A DNA stretch of 64,000 nucleotides from Rhynchospora pubera (Eukaryota; Streptophyta; Magnoliopsida; Poales; Cyperaceae): the NCBI GenBank assembly GCA_028095005.1, contig CM051461.1:28827432-28891431 (forward strand). Reading direction: 5' to 3'. Within the stretch, counting starts at the first letter, position 1; every line of letters begins with the position of its first letter. Under the pieces are notes generated by a model. It ran no database searches, was not told where the DNA came from, and worked only from the letters and a program-made list of their open reading frames with translations. Below, piece after piece: positions 1 through 10,925 of this stretch. The position numbers and the translations under genes were made by a program.

Positions 1-210
1 GTTGTGCTGTGTCTAAATTTTAAGGGATGGACACGACACATCACGTCACGTCACAACACGACAACACGAGGCGTGGCATGTCCATCCCTTAAAATTTAGA
101 CACAATATGACACGACACGTAAAACATTTAGACACGACAAGACATGACAGATGATCCGGACACGACGTGTTTGGCACGACACGACACGATACGATACCTA
201 TTTAGAACAC
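1..210. repeat. hAT-like MITE relic with perfect hairpin
   Basis: A perfect 26-bp inverted repeat pairs positions 8-33 with 79-104. Around it are many short ACACGACACG-type repeats on both strands. Subterminal CACGACACG repeats of this kind are common in small non-autonomous hAT-like elements of plants. The element probably starts before the window, so no target duplication can be checked, and the family assignment is inferred. Confidence 0.5.
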
Positions 211-762
211 TAGTCATGTACAATATTGAATTTGGACTGGGCTACAAGACTATACATAATATGGGCTTATTATTTGGACTCGAGGGTTGGTTTATTGAGT
301 CGGACTGGGACCCCCATTGATTGAATCGATTTGTATATGGTAGGGGTCATGTACAATATTGAACCAACACTGAATTAAGATAATTTTACGTGGATACCAA
401 ATTTTGTATGGATCTCATTAAAAAAAAATCAAAGAAATTTTTTTTTAATAAATCCAATAAAAATAAATCAAAGTTAAAAAAAAAAGAAATCTCAGTTACG
501 AAATCTCAGATTCCGTAACTACCTAGTTTGTTACGGAAATCAGAATTTCGTAATTGATTTCAGAATTCCGGATTCTGTAATTACGATACTATTTTAAAGA
601 ATTAGATTAACTCGATTTTATTATTAATATTTTATATTATTTTAATATTATTTATAAATTTTTAGGCCCAACCAGCGGACCAGATTTGGGCCATAAGCAC
701 CGGACCAGCGGACCCAAATGTGGTGTTGCGCTACGTGTTGTAGCGCAGCAAATTCAGAATTC
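211..762. other. AT-rich intergenic DNA, no gene seen
   Basis: No reading frame of substance and no splice-flanked exon stand out. The stretch holds poly-A and poly-T runs and a few short repeats of TTACGGAAT-like words around 490-590. Confidence 0.5.
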
Positions 763-938
763 CAGATCATTGAATCCATCCAACGGTTGTTAGGAAACTT
801 GGGTTTATCAGATGGGATGTATCATGTGAAAACTATTCAAAACCATAAGTTTGGATTTGTGCGCTACAACCAGATCATTGAAATCCATCCAACGGTTCTT
901 AGCAAACTCAGGTATATCAACGGGATGTATCAGTGCCG
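763..938. repeat. Two diverged direct repeats, about 108 bp apart
   Basis: The segment starting CAGATCATTGAA at 763 recurs at 871. Both copies continue through CCATCCAACGGTT and end with GGGATGTATCA. A GCGCTAC word precedes both copies. The short reading frames across them simply follow the repeat and resemble no protein I recognise. It may be a fragment of a retroelement or satellite. Confidence 0.6.
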
Positions 939-1291
939 ATTTAGGGTATCGGAACCAAAAAATTAACGCAAGAATCGGAAATGGAATTCTTTTTTTAACG
1001 TTTCATCTGATCGGAAAGGAGCAAACGTGGAGAATTGATTTCAATCGACACTATTTGGAGAGAAAAAAATCGGTCCAACAAACTCTCGCGAAAAAAGTAG
1101 AGATTTTGCGCGATTTCTTTTGTGCTGGGATTCGGTTCTGAACAAATGACCAATAAGCCCTCCCAACACTCATCTCCCTCTCACTTCTGTCTGTGCTCTT
1201 TTTTGTTTTTATCAGATGTCTCCGAGTCCGAAGAGAAAAACTCTACGCGTATAGAAGTTCCTCTCTTCACACCTTTCTTCCCGATAGTACA
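939..1291. other. No gene seen
   Basis: Mixed-composition DNA between the direct repeats and the MULE-type element. A short open frame reaches to 1141 but has no recognisable domain. Confidence 0.4.
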
Positions 1292-1300
1292 TTTTTTTTA

Positions 1301-2882
1301 GGCAAAATCGGATATAAACCCCTCTAATCTCCTCTATTCAGATATAAACCCCTCTAATTTTTAAAATCGGATATAAACCCCTCTAATCTGAGTTTGTTTG
1401 GTCATAGGCCCTTTTCATTAGTTTTAATCATATTTTAATTAAAAAAAATTAAAATATCACTACTATGACTATTAATACTCCTAACCTACACGTTTTGGGC
1501 AACCACGATTTGCTTTCCCGCTTTGTCTCGCCTCCAGCGATTCATCTTCCAAATTCGTAACTTTGCCTCTCTCTTTCCGAACCTGTAAGGAAAGATTTCT
1601 CATATGTGATTTTGCTAAATCCCTAGATACGTTTCTTTCCCTCTATCTTCTCATCTGTCTCTTTCCCTCTTTATGTTGTCAAAGAATGGAGACACACAAG
1701 AATTCAATGACGATTATTTCTCATCCTTGATTATTGAGCAAGGTTCTCAAAATAAAGTTAGGATGTAATACTTTTGTTTGATCCAGAACAAGAATATGGA
1801 ATGTAAGCATGTGAGTGAGAAGCTTGTAATACTTTTGTTTTATCAAACTATTTACTGTGTGTCAGGGAGAAGCATGGATGCTAGACGTGTTAATTAATGT
1901 CGGAATCTAAATATAATACTGTACTTTTTTTATTTATGAGTCATGGATTCATGTTATTCTGGTTTCAATTTGTCAGCTACAAAAATTAAAGCAACCTGGC
2001 TTCAAGGCATAAGCTATCTCTATATTGGAGAGTAAATTTATTCCAGCAACTGTCAAATTTTCTAGCACATGATCAACTGGACCTTGCCAGAATACTTATG
2101 AGCAAAGCCTTTATGAAATTTTACTTAAATAACTTTGATGAAAACTACAATTAATTTAGTATTTTGAGATTGGATGTATCGGTGAGAGTTCAAAAATTTA
2201 ATGAAAGGGCGCTTAATTTTATACTGGTACACATTGATAGCAGAGTTGTTTCAGGTTAATTTTGTCAAATTAAGAACTTATTCATATACCGACAATCAAA
2301 TAATGTCGAGAATGTTAAACCTGAAGTACATGGCTTTGACAAATTTTATACTGGTACGTTCACTATCCTGAAGCCAATGGGTGGTATGTTCACTATCCTT
2401 AAACAATGTTTGAGGTACACTGGTACAACTTAAATTGTCGACATTGTTTAATTCATGTACCAATATAAATTTTATATCTTAACTTTTAAGGAGCATATGG
2501 TGAACTTAATTTCATACTAGTACGTTCACTACGACATAATTTAGAAAGTAAGAACCATTTATATATGCAAGGCAAATGGCTTTTGCAAAAAACAAACGTG
2601 AAAGTTAGGTGTTCAACGGAGATGAAATGAAGTGACTCGTGCAAAGAAAGGGCTAGAAAAGAAAAAGCGGGTATGTGGGGCAGTTCAGGGCTGGTCAAGT
2701 TATGGGTATAATAGTCATAGTAGTGATATTTTAATTTTTTTTAATTAAAATATGATTAAAACTAATGAAAAGGGCCTATGACCAAATAAATTAAGATTAG
2801 AGGGGTTTATATCCGATTTTAAAGATTAGAGGGGTTTATATCAGAATAGAGGAGATTAGAGGGGTTTATCTCCGATTTTGCC
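1301..2882. mobile_element. Non-autonomous MULE-type element, 1.6 kb, long TIRs
   Basis: The ends are GGCAAAATCGGATATAAACC on the left and its complement on the right. They extend into inverted repeats of roughly 180 bp (1301 to about 1480, and about 2700-2882). A perfect 9-bp duplication, TTTTTTTTA, flanks it at 1292-1300 and 2883-2891. Long inverted repeats with a 9-bp duplication are the hallmark of Mutator-like elements. Each TIR contains three reiterated blocks of about 35 bp built on GATATAAACCCCTCTAAT. The interior has no transposase and no convincing gene, so the element would need a transposase in trans. Confidence 0.85.
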
Positions 2883-2891
2883 TTTTTTTTA

Positions 2892-3776
2892 TTCGTTTTA
2901 TGCAAACCAGTACAAGTTATTTTTTTATCGGTTCCTTTTTAAGGTTTGTTCGTTCATATATTTTTTTATCTAATTTCTGCTTCACATTTTCATTTGGCAT
3001 GATCAGAGTTGCCTTTGAGCTCAGTAAAAATATAACCATTATTGCTTTTTACTAAAATCGTGAGATAATAATTCCTTTTTACGAGTTCTGAAATTAATGA
3101 ATTCAACGAATATAAAAGGGTTTGCACAAATGACAATCAGCACTCAAGCTGGACAACATTTATAATTGCTAGGCTTTTGAATGGCGAACATTACTTCCTC
3201 AACACAGATCTTGAAATTAAAATTTTACTCAGCTCTGTTCTGCTTCTTGGAAGATGTTGAATTTCAGGTTAAATCTGGCTAGCGCGTGTACAAGATCTGT
3301 TTTAGTTTAGTTTTCTTTCTTTTTTAATTGTTTTTTTAGCCACTGGCTAAACACTTGTAACCTTTTATTTAATACAAAGATGAGGACACGACCCCCATTT
3401 TCAGTCAAAGAGAGACTTAGATTTGGATATTAATCAATATTGATTACTATTTGTCACAGTATAAGCAGTATATTATTATTATTATTAGCAGTATATCATT
3501 TTTAGCAGTATCTCTTATTAAATTATCGATGAGGGTAAAGTTGTCAAATTGAAAGAAGTGAAATAATTTCTTTCTCATTTTTTTTATCATTCCAATCACA
3601 TATTAGAATTCTCTTCAATTTTTTTTTTCTATTTATTCCGATAACTAAATTTCATTTTTGAAATAATTTCTATTGAACTCTATTTTATTGAAATGAATTG
3701 AACTCTCCATAGAAGTCATTCCGATCATACCCTTAGTTGGCTTGACTTGATTTGCTTTTTGTGTCTATACTTCAGT
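2892..3776. other. AT-rich intergenic DNA, no gene seen
   Basis: Contains a short ATT microsatellite near 3472-3490 and many T-rich runs. No coding or RNA signal was found. Confidence 0.5.
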
Positions 3777-3784
3777 ATTACACT

Positions 3785-4091
3785 TAGGCCTGTGAAACGT
3801 TTATACCGGAAGCGGAATTTTGGATTTTCATTTCTATTCTGTTTCGGTAATGGAACGAAATTCAGGTTTCGTTTCTATTCTATTTCGTCAAACAAAATAG
3901 AAATATGTTCCGTTTAACGTTCCGTCTCTATTTTCTATTGATTTCAGTCTTATTTTCGTGTTTTGTTTCATTTACGTTAACAAATTTTAGTTCCGTTTTC
4001 GAAAACGGAACCCATTTCATCTTTCGTTTAACGTTCTGTTTTGATGGAATGAAACGGAACACAGAACGAAATGTTAATATTGACAGGTCTA
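3785..4091. mobile_element. hAT-type MITE, 307 bp
   Basis: The left end TAGGCCTGT and right end ACAGGTCTA are near-complements. A perfect 8-bp duplication, ATTACACT, flanks the element at 3777-3784 and 4092-4099. The interior is palindromic and rich in GAAACGGAAC-like words. An 8-bp duplication with TAGG-type ends fits hAT MITEs. The open frame inside comes from the repeats and is not a gene. Confidence 0.85.
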
Positions 4092-4129
4092 ATTACACTT
4101 ACACAAGTAATAAGAATTGGGAATCACAT

Positions 4130-4272
4130 TAGAGTGCTAACCTTTGATCTGAACCGTTAGATCTAATCTCAACGGTTAAGAAATTCCGTGCATGTAACCA
4201 GAATTGATAGGCCCGAAATATTTTAACCGTTGAAATTATATCGAATGACTCGGATCAAACATTGGCACTCTA
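4130..4272. repeat. Small fold-back element
   Basis: The outer words AGAGTGCTAAC and its near-complement GGCACTCT form imperfect inverted arms of about 50 bp. They include AACGGTTA facing TAACCGTT and GATCTGAACC facing GGATCAAAC. It looks like a miniature fold-back MITE. No clean target duplication was seen. Confidence 0.55.
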
Positions 4273-4994
4273 CCGACCTCAAAAAGTTGACAAAGGATAC
4301 GAACCCATAAGAATTGGTGGGAAAAATCAGAACCAAATCAATTTTTCCCCTGCAGAGTGCAGAACTTTGTATACGCACAGTTGAGATTTAAGTAGATGGC
4401 CCAGATTAGCATAAGCGAGTAAATTGCTGAAAAAAATAAATAAATAAAAAAACACGTGAACCCTTCCGTCATGCCTTTCGCTCCTTCGACCTTTGTCTCC
4501 TTCTCGTCTTCCCCAATGTCTCTCATCGAAGGAAATTACCATAGATGAATCATTCGACCTATACTTGTGTGACATATCACTCTTCATCTCCCTCCAGCTC
4601 TCTCGTCCTTCTGACCAAATGCGCGCGAAATGTTAGACCGACTCTCTAGCGATTGTCGCCTCAAAACCCTAAATGGACTCTCAATTCTCACCCATTCCTT
4701 ATCTTTCGAGCTGGCTAATTAAGCGCGACCTGATTAGTCTCTCTTTGCTCACTATTACTCTACTCCTGCTCCTGTTTTCGCTTGTAATTGATCAATCAAA
4801 TTATGCTCTGATCAAATTTTTTTAATTGATTAGTTGTTAGTTACTACTGCATACAAAGGGTTGTGACGAGAATTGTCTCAAGGGTCGTGGCACCACTTGA
4901 GTTATCTTGACAGAGGATCCTTATTTTCCAATGTCATAGGCGACGGTGGAAATGAAATGACATCGGGAGAAGAAAGTGTCGAAATATATGGCTG
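4273..4994. other. No gene seen
   Basis: The open frames here lack recognisable domains and overlap on both strands. No splice-flanked coding pattern was found. Confidence 0.4.
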
Positions 4995-5002
4995 CATAAC
5001 GT

Positions 5003-5265
5003 CTAAAACGACCACGAAAACGGTCGATTTCGTTAACCGTTTCGTTTTAAAACGAAATTGATCATCCATTTGCGTTAACCGTTTCGTTTTGGACGAAACG
5101 GTCGAAATCACGAAAATACTACGAAAATACACATGGACGAAAATGTTCTAAGCTTTCGTTAACCGTTTCGTTTATAAAACGCAACAAAAAATCTTAACCG
5201 TTTCATTTCGTTTTGGACGAAACGAAACGAAAGGACGGTCGAAACGGTGACCGTTTTCACCCCTA
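5003..5265. mobile_element. Degenerate hAT-type MITE
   Basis: The right end reads GTTTTCACCCCTA. The interior alternates AACCGTTTCG and CGAAACGG words on both strands, as in the 27583-27898 element. The flanks CATAACGT (4995-5002) and CATAGCGT (5266-5273) match at 7 of 8 bases. The left end has drifted from the expected TAGGGGTG form. Confidence 0.6.
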
Positions 5266-5273
5266 CATAGCGT

Positions 5274-5777
5274 TACTTAATTGGGCTGATATTGTGGGCT
5301 TTATGGACTGGTGTCGTGAGTGATATATGGAATAGATAAATTAGGCAATAATTGATTTAGGAAGGTTGCTATATTTCTATTCATGAATGAATAACAGATT
5401 CCATTATGTTTGTAATATTATAAATAGGTCTATTGTAAGAGAAAAAGAAGACAAGAATAATTATTCCAAAATTACATTTTCTCCAAATTCTTTACGATTT
5501 CCTCTGTTCTCAATTTACAACATAGAAATTATTAAAATCAAATAAAAATAGAATTGAGTTGTGACATCCAATGAATTTCACCGCTTGTGACTAGATAATT
5601 AAGGTTTCGAATTGTGCAAATAGAGATGAAGTGGAGGAAGAGATGAAGGATTTACGTATTTTAGACAGGAACTGACGAAGAGACGGAGAGAGGCGAGTTT
5701 TGTTTTTTCTTTTTAGCACATGTAAATCCTATCAGTTGTTACGGTGGATCGGCGATGTGTCGAGGGTTCAGTATATT
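5274..5777. other. No gene seen
   Basis: AT-rich spacer between two small transposon relics. No exon, RNA gene or repeat was recognised. Confidence 0.4.
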
Positions 5778-6080
5778 GCGATCATATTCGTCGATAATTT
5801 TGTAAATCGACAAATTTAATTTTACCAATTTAATCTACATATTGAAATCTCATAGCAAACCGAATTTTATATTTTAAAAAATTTTTATAGACTTACCATT
5901 TTTTGATTTTTTTATAATTGTTTATATCCATAAGAGACACGTTTTAAAAAAAATTCATAAAAAACATAGTAAAAAAAATAAAAAAATGTTAAATTTGGAT
6001 TGCTACGAAATTTCAATGTATAAATTGAATTGGTAAAATTAGATTTGTCGATTTACAAAATTATCGACGGATATGATCGC
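5778..6080. repeat. Long imperfect inverted repeat (fold-back MITE)
   Basis: Arms of roughly 95 bp, starting GCGATCATAT and ending ATATGATCGC, pair through TCGACAAAT/ATTTGTCGA and ACCAATTTAA/TTGAATTGGT. They enclose an A/T-rich centre. No transposase and no clear target duplication were found. Confidence 0.7.
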
Positions 6081-6977
6081 GGTGTACCGTTTTAAACAAA
6101 ATGCTTTGATATATATTGATATGAACAAGTATGCAATTTGTAAACTTATGTGCGGATTCGCTGAGATGAATAATTGTGAATTGGGAATGGTGTTGGTGGA
6201 GCTTGATCCATCATGGCATGGTCTGAGACCTTATTTTAGTTTCCTGCTAAATGAACGTAACGATTAGTTGTTTGTTTGCATCAATTCATCTGGAACCAAA
6301 GTATTGGCTTGACTTGACTTCTTTGTTCACGAATGATGAGAAACATATAAATTTTGATGTAAGGTTAAGAAACACAAGATAATCAATGCCAATAAAAATA
6401 TATCAATCTCAATACGTTTACTGTTTTTTTTCCAATCATGGGACTAAAAAAATTCGTAACCCCTACTGCACCTCGCTGCTATCGACATTTGAGTAAAAGG
6501 CAGAGATCATCAATACATAAGTGAGATTTAATCTCAACGGTTAGCACAGCAGAGGATAAATCACAATGCCAATAAAAACATATAAATCGCAATGCCTTTA
6601 CTCTATACCTTGCTGCTAAAACTGAATGAGCAATTGACACCTTCTCAGAAAAAAAAAAGAAAAAATTGACACTTGACGCGTTCAGTACTTCATATTACTA
6701 TAATGAAGATGAAAGTGCCGCCTAAGTTATATTCTTTGTCGTATTGTATCTTCGTTTATCTAAGGTTCCATTCATCTGTATAAGCTATAAAGTAGTCTAT
6801 GATATAGGACTAGTAATTTCTATTTTTCATTTTTTTTTTGATTGAATATTTTTCAGGTTTGATATAATAAAAAAAGGCAGAGCTCCTTTTCACAAAAGAA
6901 AATAAAAACGTATATTCTTCTTGAGTCTCCACATCTACTTACTATGATCTGATTGGTACAGGCATATACTTACTATG
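6081..6977. other. 3' flank of gene A, shared with D and E
   Basis: No gene. Segments such as GAGCAATTGACAC (near 6625), a GTGCCGC/AAGTT block and GGTACAGGCATAT recur in order at 53440-53780 and 62940-63240, downstream of genes D and E. This flank was therefore copied together with the MATH-BTB genes. Confidence 0.6.
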
Positions 6978-7116
6978 GGTGCGTTTGGATAGGTGTGGGA
7001 AGAAGGGAAGAAGTATTAGGAAGTGTTTAACTTTGTGAAGAGTTTGGATTGTTTATAATTTTTTTTTCTTCTTCTTTCTTCTTCTTCTTCTTTCTTCCAA
7101 CGATCCAAACGCATCC
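6978..7116. mobile_element. Small MITE with GGTGCGTTTGGAT ends
   Basis: The left end GGTGCGTTTGGAT and right end ATCCAAACGCATCC are near-perfect complements. TATG flanks both sides (6974-6977 and 7117-7120). The equivalent flanks of genes D (near 53765) and E lack this block, so they act as empty-site controls. The short flanking word could be a 3- or 4-bp duplication, so the superfamily is left open. Confidence 0.75.
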
Positions 7117-7340
7117 TATGGCATCCTGTTATGATCTGACTGGTATGAACTACCATTCAGTACTCAAAACACCATCCAAACAAAAACAAAATAAGCTTGC
7201 AGTTGAATCTACTACGAGAACTTCAAAAAGAAGACAATTAGGTCCTCATTTTTTTGAAATAACAATTAGGTCCTCATCACATGCATCCAAAATAAAACGA
7301 AGAATTAAATTCTGTACTTCTACCTAATCCATCACAACAA

Positions 7341-8399
7341 CTACCGGTGCAAACTAATTCTCTGCTTCTTTGAACCTGACGATCCTTGGATCTTCTGACG
7401 CAGCTCAATCAAGAGGGAAGGGAAAGATGGCACCATCTGTGCATATTCTTCAGTGAGTGCTAAATCAGTGAAGTTTTGAGGCATGGAAACAAACTCAAGG
7501 CATTTCTCCTTAAGGCAAGCTGAGCTGTGTCGTTCGGCAACAATCAAAGTAGACAAGACTGTGTCTACAGATAAAGCCCCCCACAACCTCTGTTCGCAGA
7601 GCACCTTCAGCTTATCTAGAGCATAGCGATCGGCAGCTACAAATAAATCTTGAACCAATTCAATCGAAAGAACCTTCTCGATGTGTTCATAATTATCGGT
7701 ATACACAAAGCGAAGTAAAGCGTTAAACACCTCTGCTTTCATATCCTTGATCTTGATGCAGCTTGATTTAGCTTCCATCATGGGACCGTAAAGCTCTGCC
7801 TCAAACACCGGTGATCTGGCAGCCAACATGAATCTATGCGCAGAGATTCTCTCCCCTTCAACATCGAAAGACACATCAAACCTCTCTCCCCTTTCCCAGA
7901 GCTTCTTTACATCGTGATGCAACCAACTTGATTGGTCCACAATTTCACTTGGGGCACTCAGAACTTTAATGCTGACAAAAATAGCAAGCGTTCCATCCTT
8001 ACAAAACTCGGTCTCTAATTTATCCGTCAAAATGGGACAACCTTTGCAACTGTAGGCATAAGGATTACAAGAAAAGGTTTGTACTATGGGATTCATAAGA
8101 GGCAAATACTTCCCCATCTTGTTAGAAATGTAGAAGGAATACTCCACATGGACTTCCTTCATTCCGCTCAAAAGGCTTAGGGAAAGGAATACATGAGTTT
8201 CTTTGTTTTCCTCACCTGAATCTAATCCATGAGGGTAAAAATCTAAAGCCCAGTCATATCCTTCAGCACAGAAGCGAGGGGAAGAGATAAACTGGTTAAC
8301 AGGGAGATTCTTTGATTTTGAGTAGTTGAATTCAATGTGGTGAATTGAGCCCTTGAGTAACCCAACGAGAGAGCGACTTTGCAACCTTGGCGTCACCAT
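7341..8399 (-). CDS. MATH-BTB domain protein (BPM-like CUL3 adaptor), gene A
   Basis: A single-exon coding region of 352 residues. The N-terminal MATH domain (about residues 17-150) includes the family-typical EGYDWALDFYPHG. The BTB/POZ domain (about 165-285) begins GERFDVSFDVEGERISAHRF and includes LAARSPVFEAELYG. A helical BACK-like tail follows. In the BPM family the BTB part binds cullin-3 and the MATH part holds substrates such as transcription factors for ubiquitination; that role is inferred from the family. The start ATG lies shortly after the 3' splice site of a leader intron and aligns with gene B. Length and domain order are normal, with no lesion seen. It belongs to a local cluster with B, C, D and E. 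Confidence 0.93.
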   Translation of the reverse strand: MVTPRLQSRSLVGLLKGSIHHIEFNYSKSKNLPVNQFISSPRFCAEGYDWALDFYPHGLDSGEENKETHVFLSLSLLSGMKEVHVEYSFYISNKMGKYLPLMNPIVQTFSCNPYAYSCKGCPILTDKLETEFCKDGTLAIFVSIKVLSAPSEIVDQSSWLHHDVKKLWERGERFDVSFDVEGERISAHRFMLAARSPVFEAELYGPMMEAKSSCIKIKDMKAEVFNALLRFVYTDNYEHIEKVLSIELVQDLFVAADRYALDKLKVLCEQRLWGALSVDTVLSTLIVAERHSSACLKEKCLEFVSMPQNFTDLALTEEYAQMVPSFPSLLIELRQKIQGSSGSKKQRISLHR

Positions 8400-8427
8400 C
8401 TTAAGCCTAACTTCTTATTCTGTTAAC

Positions 8428-8816
8428 CTGGGAATTTCATCAAACACAACCAATTACAAGTTTAAAAGCAGGGATGTGCATGTAAATACATTGATTTTGT
8501 TCAGGTTGTCCAATTGGAAGTGGATAGTTTAGGTTTCCAGGGAATACATTAAAAATTCAATATGAACCTGTGTTCTATGAAAAATGAAAAGCACGCATGG
8601 AATTAAAAGGACAATTCTGTAAACAACTTGACTGATTGTGTAAAAATTGCATAGACTTAATCAGTCAAATTTATTATAACATAGAAATCCCAACATAATA
8701 TATTAAACTTGATTAAAAAAACGGTGAAATATTGCTGTAGATTAGACATGTCGGAGGCCTCGTAAAGTTGTAATTATAAAAACGAAACCAAATAAAACAC
8801 ACACATCTCTGGTGTT

Positions 8817-8851
<35 letters not shown>

Positions 8852-8885
8852 AAAAGAAAGCCTAGTTTGGTTTTCCATTATGTAC
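8428..8885 (-). other. 5' leader intron of gene A
   Basis: On the minus strand a donor TTTCAAG|GTACAT at 8885 and an acceptor TTCCCAG|GTTAACAG at 8428 bound a 458-bp intron upstream of the ATG. The same exon-border words occur in gene C (donor near 52944) and, at the acceptor, in gene B (26243). This conservation supports a real leader intron. No transcript data are available here. Confidence 0.65.
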
Positions 8886-9412
8886 CTTGAAACCTGTTGG
8901 TGTTGGTCAGTTGGTGGCGAACACACAGAGGACCGAGAGTGAGCATAAGCAAATATCTTCAACTGATGCGACCAGATCAAGAGTGGCCGTCGTTAGAGAA
9001 GTTGGAGCGAGCGAACCCAAATCCTCGCTGTGAGATTAATAATTGTGTATTGGGAACGCGCGGAGCAGAAAATGGTGGAGGTGGCCACAATTGGGTTTTA
9101 CTACCGAAAAGTATTTTACTGCTTAATTTAATCAAAGTTTTAATTCTATTAATATAATCCCAGATTTTCAAAGTCAGATATTAGTCCAAATCAAATTTAC
9201 GTATCTGTTTATTTATTTTTCGGTTTAATTTTAGTTGTTTAATTCTACCAGGCATGTCAATATTTTTATAGATGTCAATAATTTCAGTATGAAATAATTT
9301 AAATTTTTAAATATATTTAATTTATAAATTAAATAATGATCAGTACGGACTATTTTTAATATATTTAAACAAAAAGTTATTTTTGAAATAACGGTCAATT
9401 ATAAAAAAGAGA
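8886..9412 (-). promoter_or_regulatory. Leader exon and promoter region of gene A
   Basis: The first leader exon (about 8886-9000) is homologous to segments upstream of C (near 52950-53090) and D (near 60880-61020), including a GCGACCAGATCAAGAGTGGC-like block. No clear TATA box could be assigned. A long poly-A run sits just inside the intron at 8820-8850. Confidence 0.45.
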
Positions 9413-9640
9413 AAATTGGGTGTATACCCCTCTAATCTTCGCTAATTGAAAATATACCCCTCTAATCTTTAAATCATATTATTTTGGGATATTTACCCTT
9501 ATGATTACTTTTATTAATTTTTTTAATATTAAATATCAGTTCTATGTTTTCAGTTCTATGTTTTTTAATATTAAATATCAGTTCTATGTTATTTGGACCG
9601 AATCAGTTATATACCCCTCAAATCACTATTAATTTCTTTT
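9413..9640. repeat. Relic of the ACCCCTCTAATC-type MULE repeat family
   Basis: Three copies of ATACCCCTCTAAT or a close variant lie at about 9424, 9456 and 9610. They resemble the reiterated blocks of the TIRs at 1301-2882. No opposing arm or target duplication was found, so this is a fragment. Confidence 0.5.
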
Positions 9641-9659
9641 TTTTAAATTAAAAAACCAA

Positions 9660-10180
9660 AATAATTCCATTTGGTTTGTTTGTTTTTTTTTTTTTTTTAA
9701 AAAGACCAAGCTAGTTCAGTTGGTCTATTCGTTCATGTTATAAAAGTCTAATGCTTTAATTTCAAATGAATTTTTATTTTCTGTTTTTTTTTAAAAAAAT
9801 AAAAAAATCCGTATGGACTGTTCATTTCTTTTTTTAACAAAATTACAAAGCGAGTTCAGCTAGTTTGTTCGTTCATGTTATAAAAGTCTAATGCTTTAAT
9901 TTCAAATTGAATTTTTTATTTTAAATAAAAAATGAAAAAATATTCATATGGACTGTTCATTTTTTTAAAGAGAGTTTACATGGTCTGTTTGTTCATGTTA
10001 TAAAAGTCTAATGCTTTAATTTTAAATGAATTTTTTATTTTCTTTTTTTTTTTAATTAAAAAAATTAAAAAATCCATATGGAATGTTCATTTCTTTATTT
10101 TCACAAAATGATAAAGCAAGTTTAGCTGGTCTATTTGTTCATGTTATAAAAGTCTAATGGTTTAATTTCAAATACTAATC
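9660..10180. repeat. Tandem array of about 120-145 bp units, segment 1
   Basis: About four diverged units, each with GTTCAGCTGGTCTGTTCGTT-like and AAAGTCTAATGCTTTAAT words followed by T-rich and A-rich stretches and GGACTGTTCATTTC. The array continues at 12440-13017 and 17135-17340. The two gaps are insertions. Confidence 0.8.
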
Positions 10181-10439
10181 AAATCAGATTGCAATCAAAG
10201 ACATGTTTGTCATCTATATTTTGATAATTGCACATGTATCAACACACATTGGTATTTTGGAGTCCTAAATTTGTGATTTCAAGAATTTTAAATATTGGAC
10301 TTGTTAAACAATCTGGTGGAATCATATCTTAGAGTGCTTTAAAGCTTAGTATGGTACTTGATTGTGGTTTTTTTACTTTTTTTTTTTGCAAGTAATAACA
10401 ATTTTAAAAAAATGTAGCGCAATGGAATTCAATTTTATA
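10181..10439. other. No gene seen
   Basis: Spacer between the tandem repeats and the peptidase relic. It may belong to the same inserted element as the relic. Confidence 0.35.
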
Positions 10440-10808
10440 TTTCTCTTGCACTAAAAGCTGACTCTGGCCTTTCGACAACATATGGCTCACTGAATATCAC
10501 CAAATGTCCCGTTAAGGAAATAAAGGAGGCACCAAACCAACGTGATGGTTGCTCATGTGGTTTATTTGCGATGAAGTTTATTAAACTATAGAAAGATTCT
10601 ATCGAGACAACTAATTTCTCACATGTTGTTATCTATTAACTTATCTCTTCCAAATTTTATTTTATTGGTTTTTAGTATTTAATATGCATTATATTTTGCA
10701 GATCACTCTTGAAGTATTTCGCAAACAAATTATTCATTGCTTGATATTTTCAGTGAATAATCAACATGAAGACATTAAAAAGAAAATCATTGATATGTTG
10801 GAGAAATA
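10440..10808 (+). pseudogene. Ulp1-like (C48) cysteine peptidase relic
   Basis: A short frame near 10505-10590 reads KEIKEAPNQRDGCSCGLFAM, which resembles the Gln...Cys-Gly-(Val/Leu)-Phe region around the catalytic Cys of Ulp1/SENP (C48) peptidases. A second piece (about 10702-10808), ending in a helical DIKKKIIDMLEK and a stop, follows a TTTTGCAG 3' splice-like site. The His and Asp parts of the active site are missing. Such C48 pieces are often carried by plant MULE and CACTA elements, so this is probably a transposon-borne fragment. Homology rests on the single motif. Confidence 0.5.
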
Positions 10809-10925
10809 AAAGACTTACTATTGCATTGAGACTAAGATGCCAATTTACATTAAAGACATATTACATTTACTAGGAGTATCAATTTTCTTTTTGAGCTAAT
10901 ATCATTTACTAGAAGTATATATGAC

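Noticed and set aside
8821..8850. Long poly-A run as a retroposon tail
   Set aside because: It sits in the leader intron of gene A with no retroposon body or target duplication next to it.
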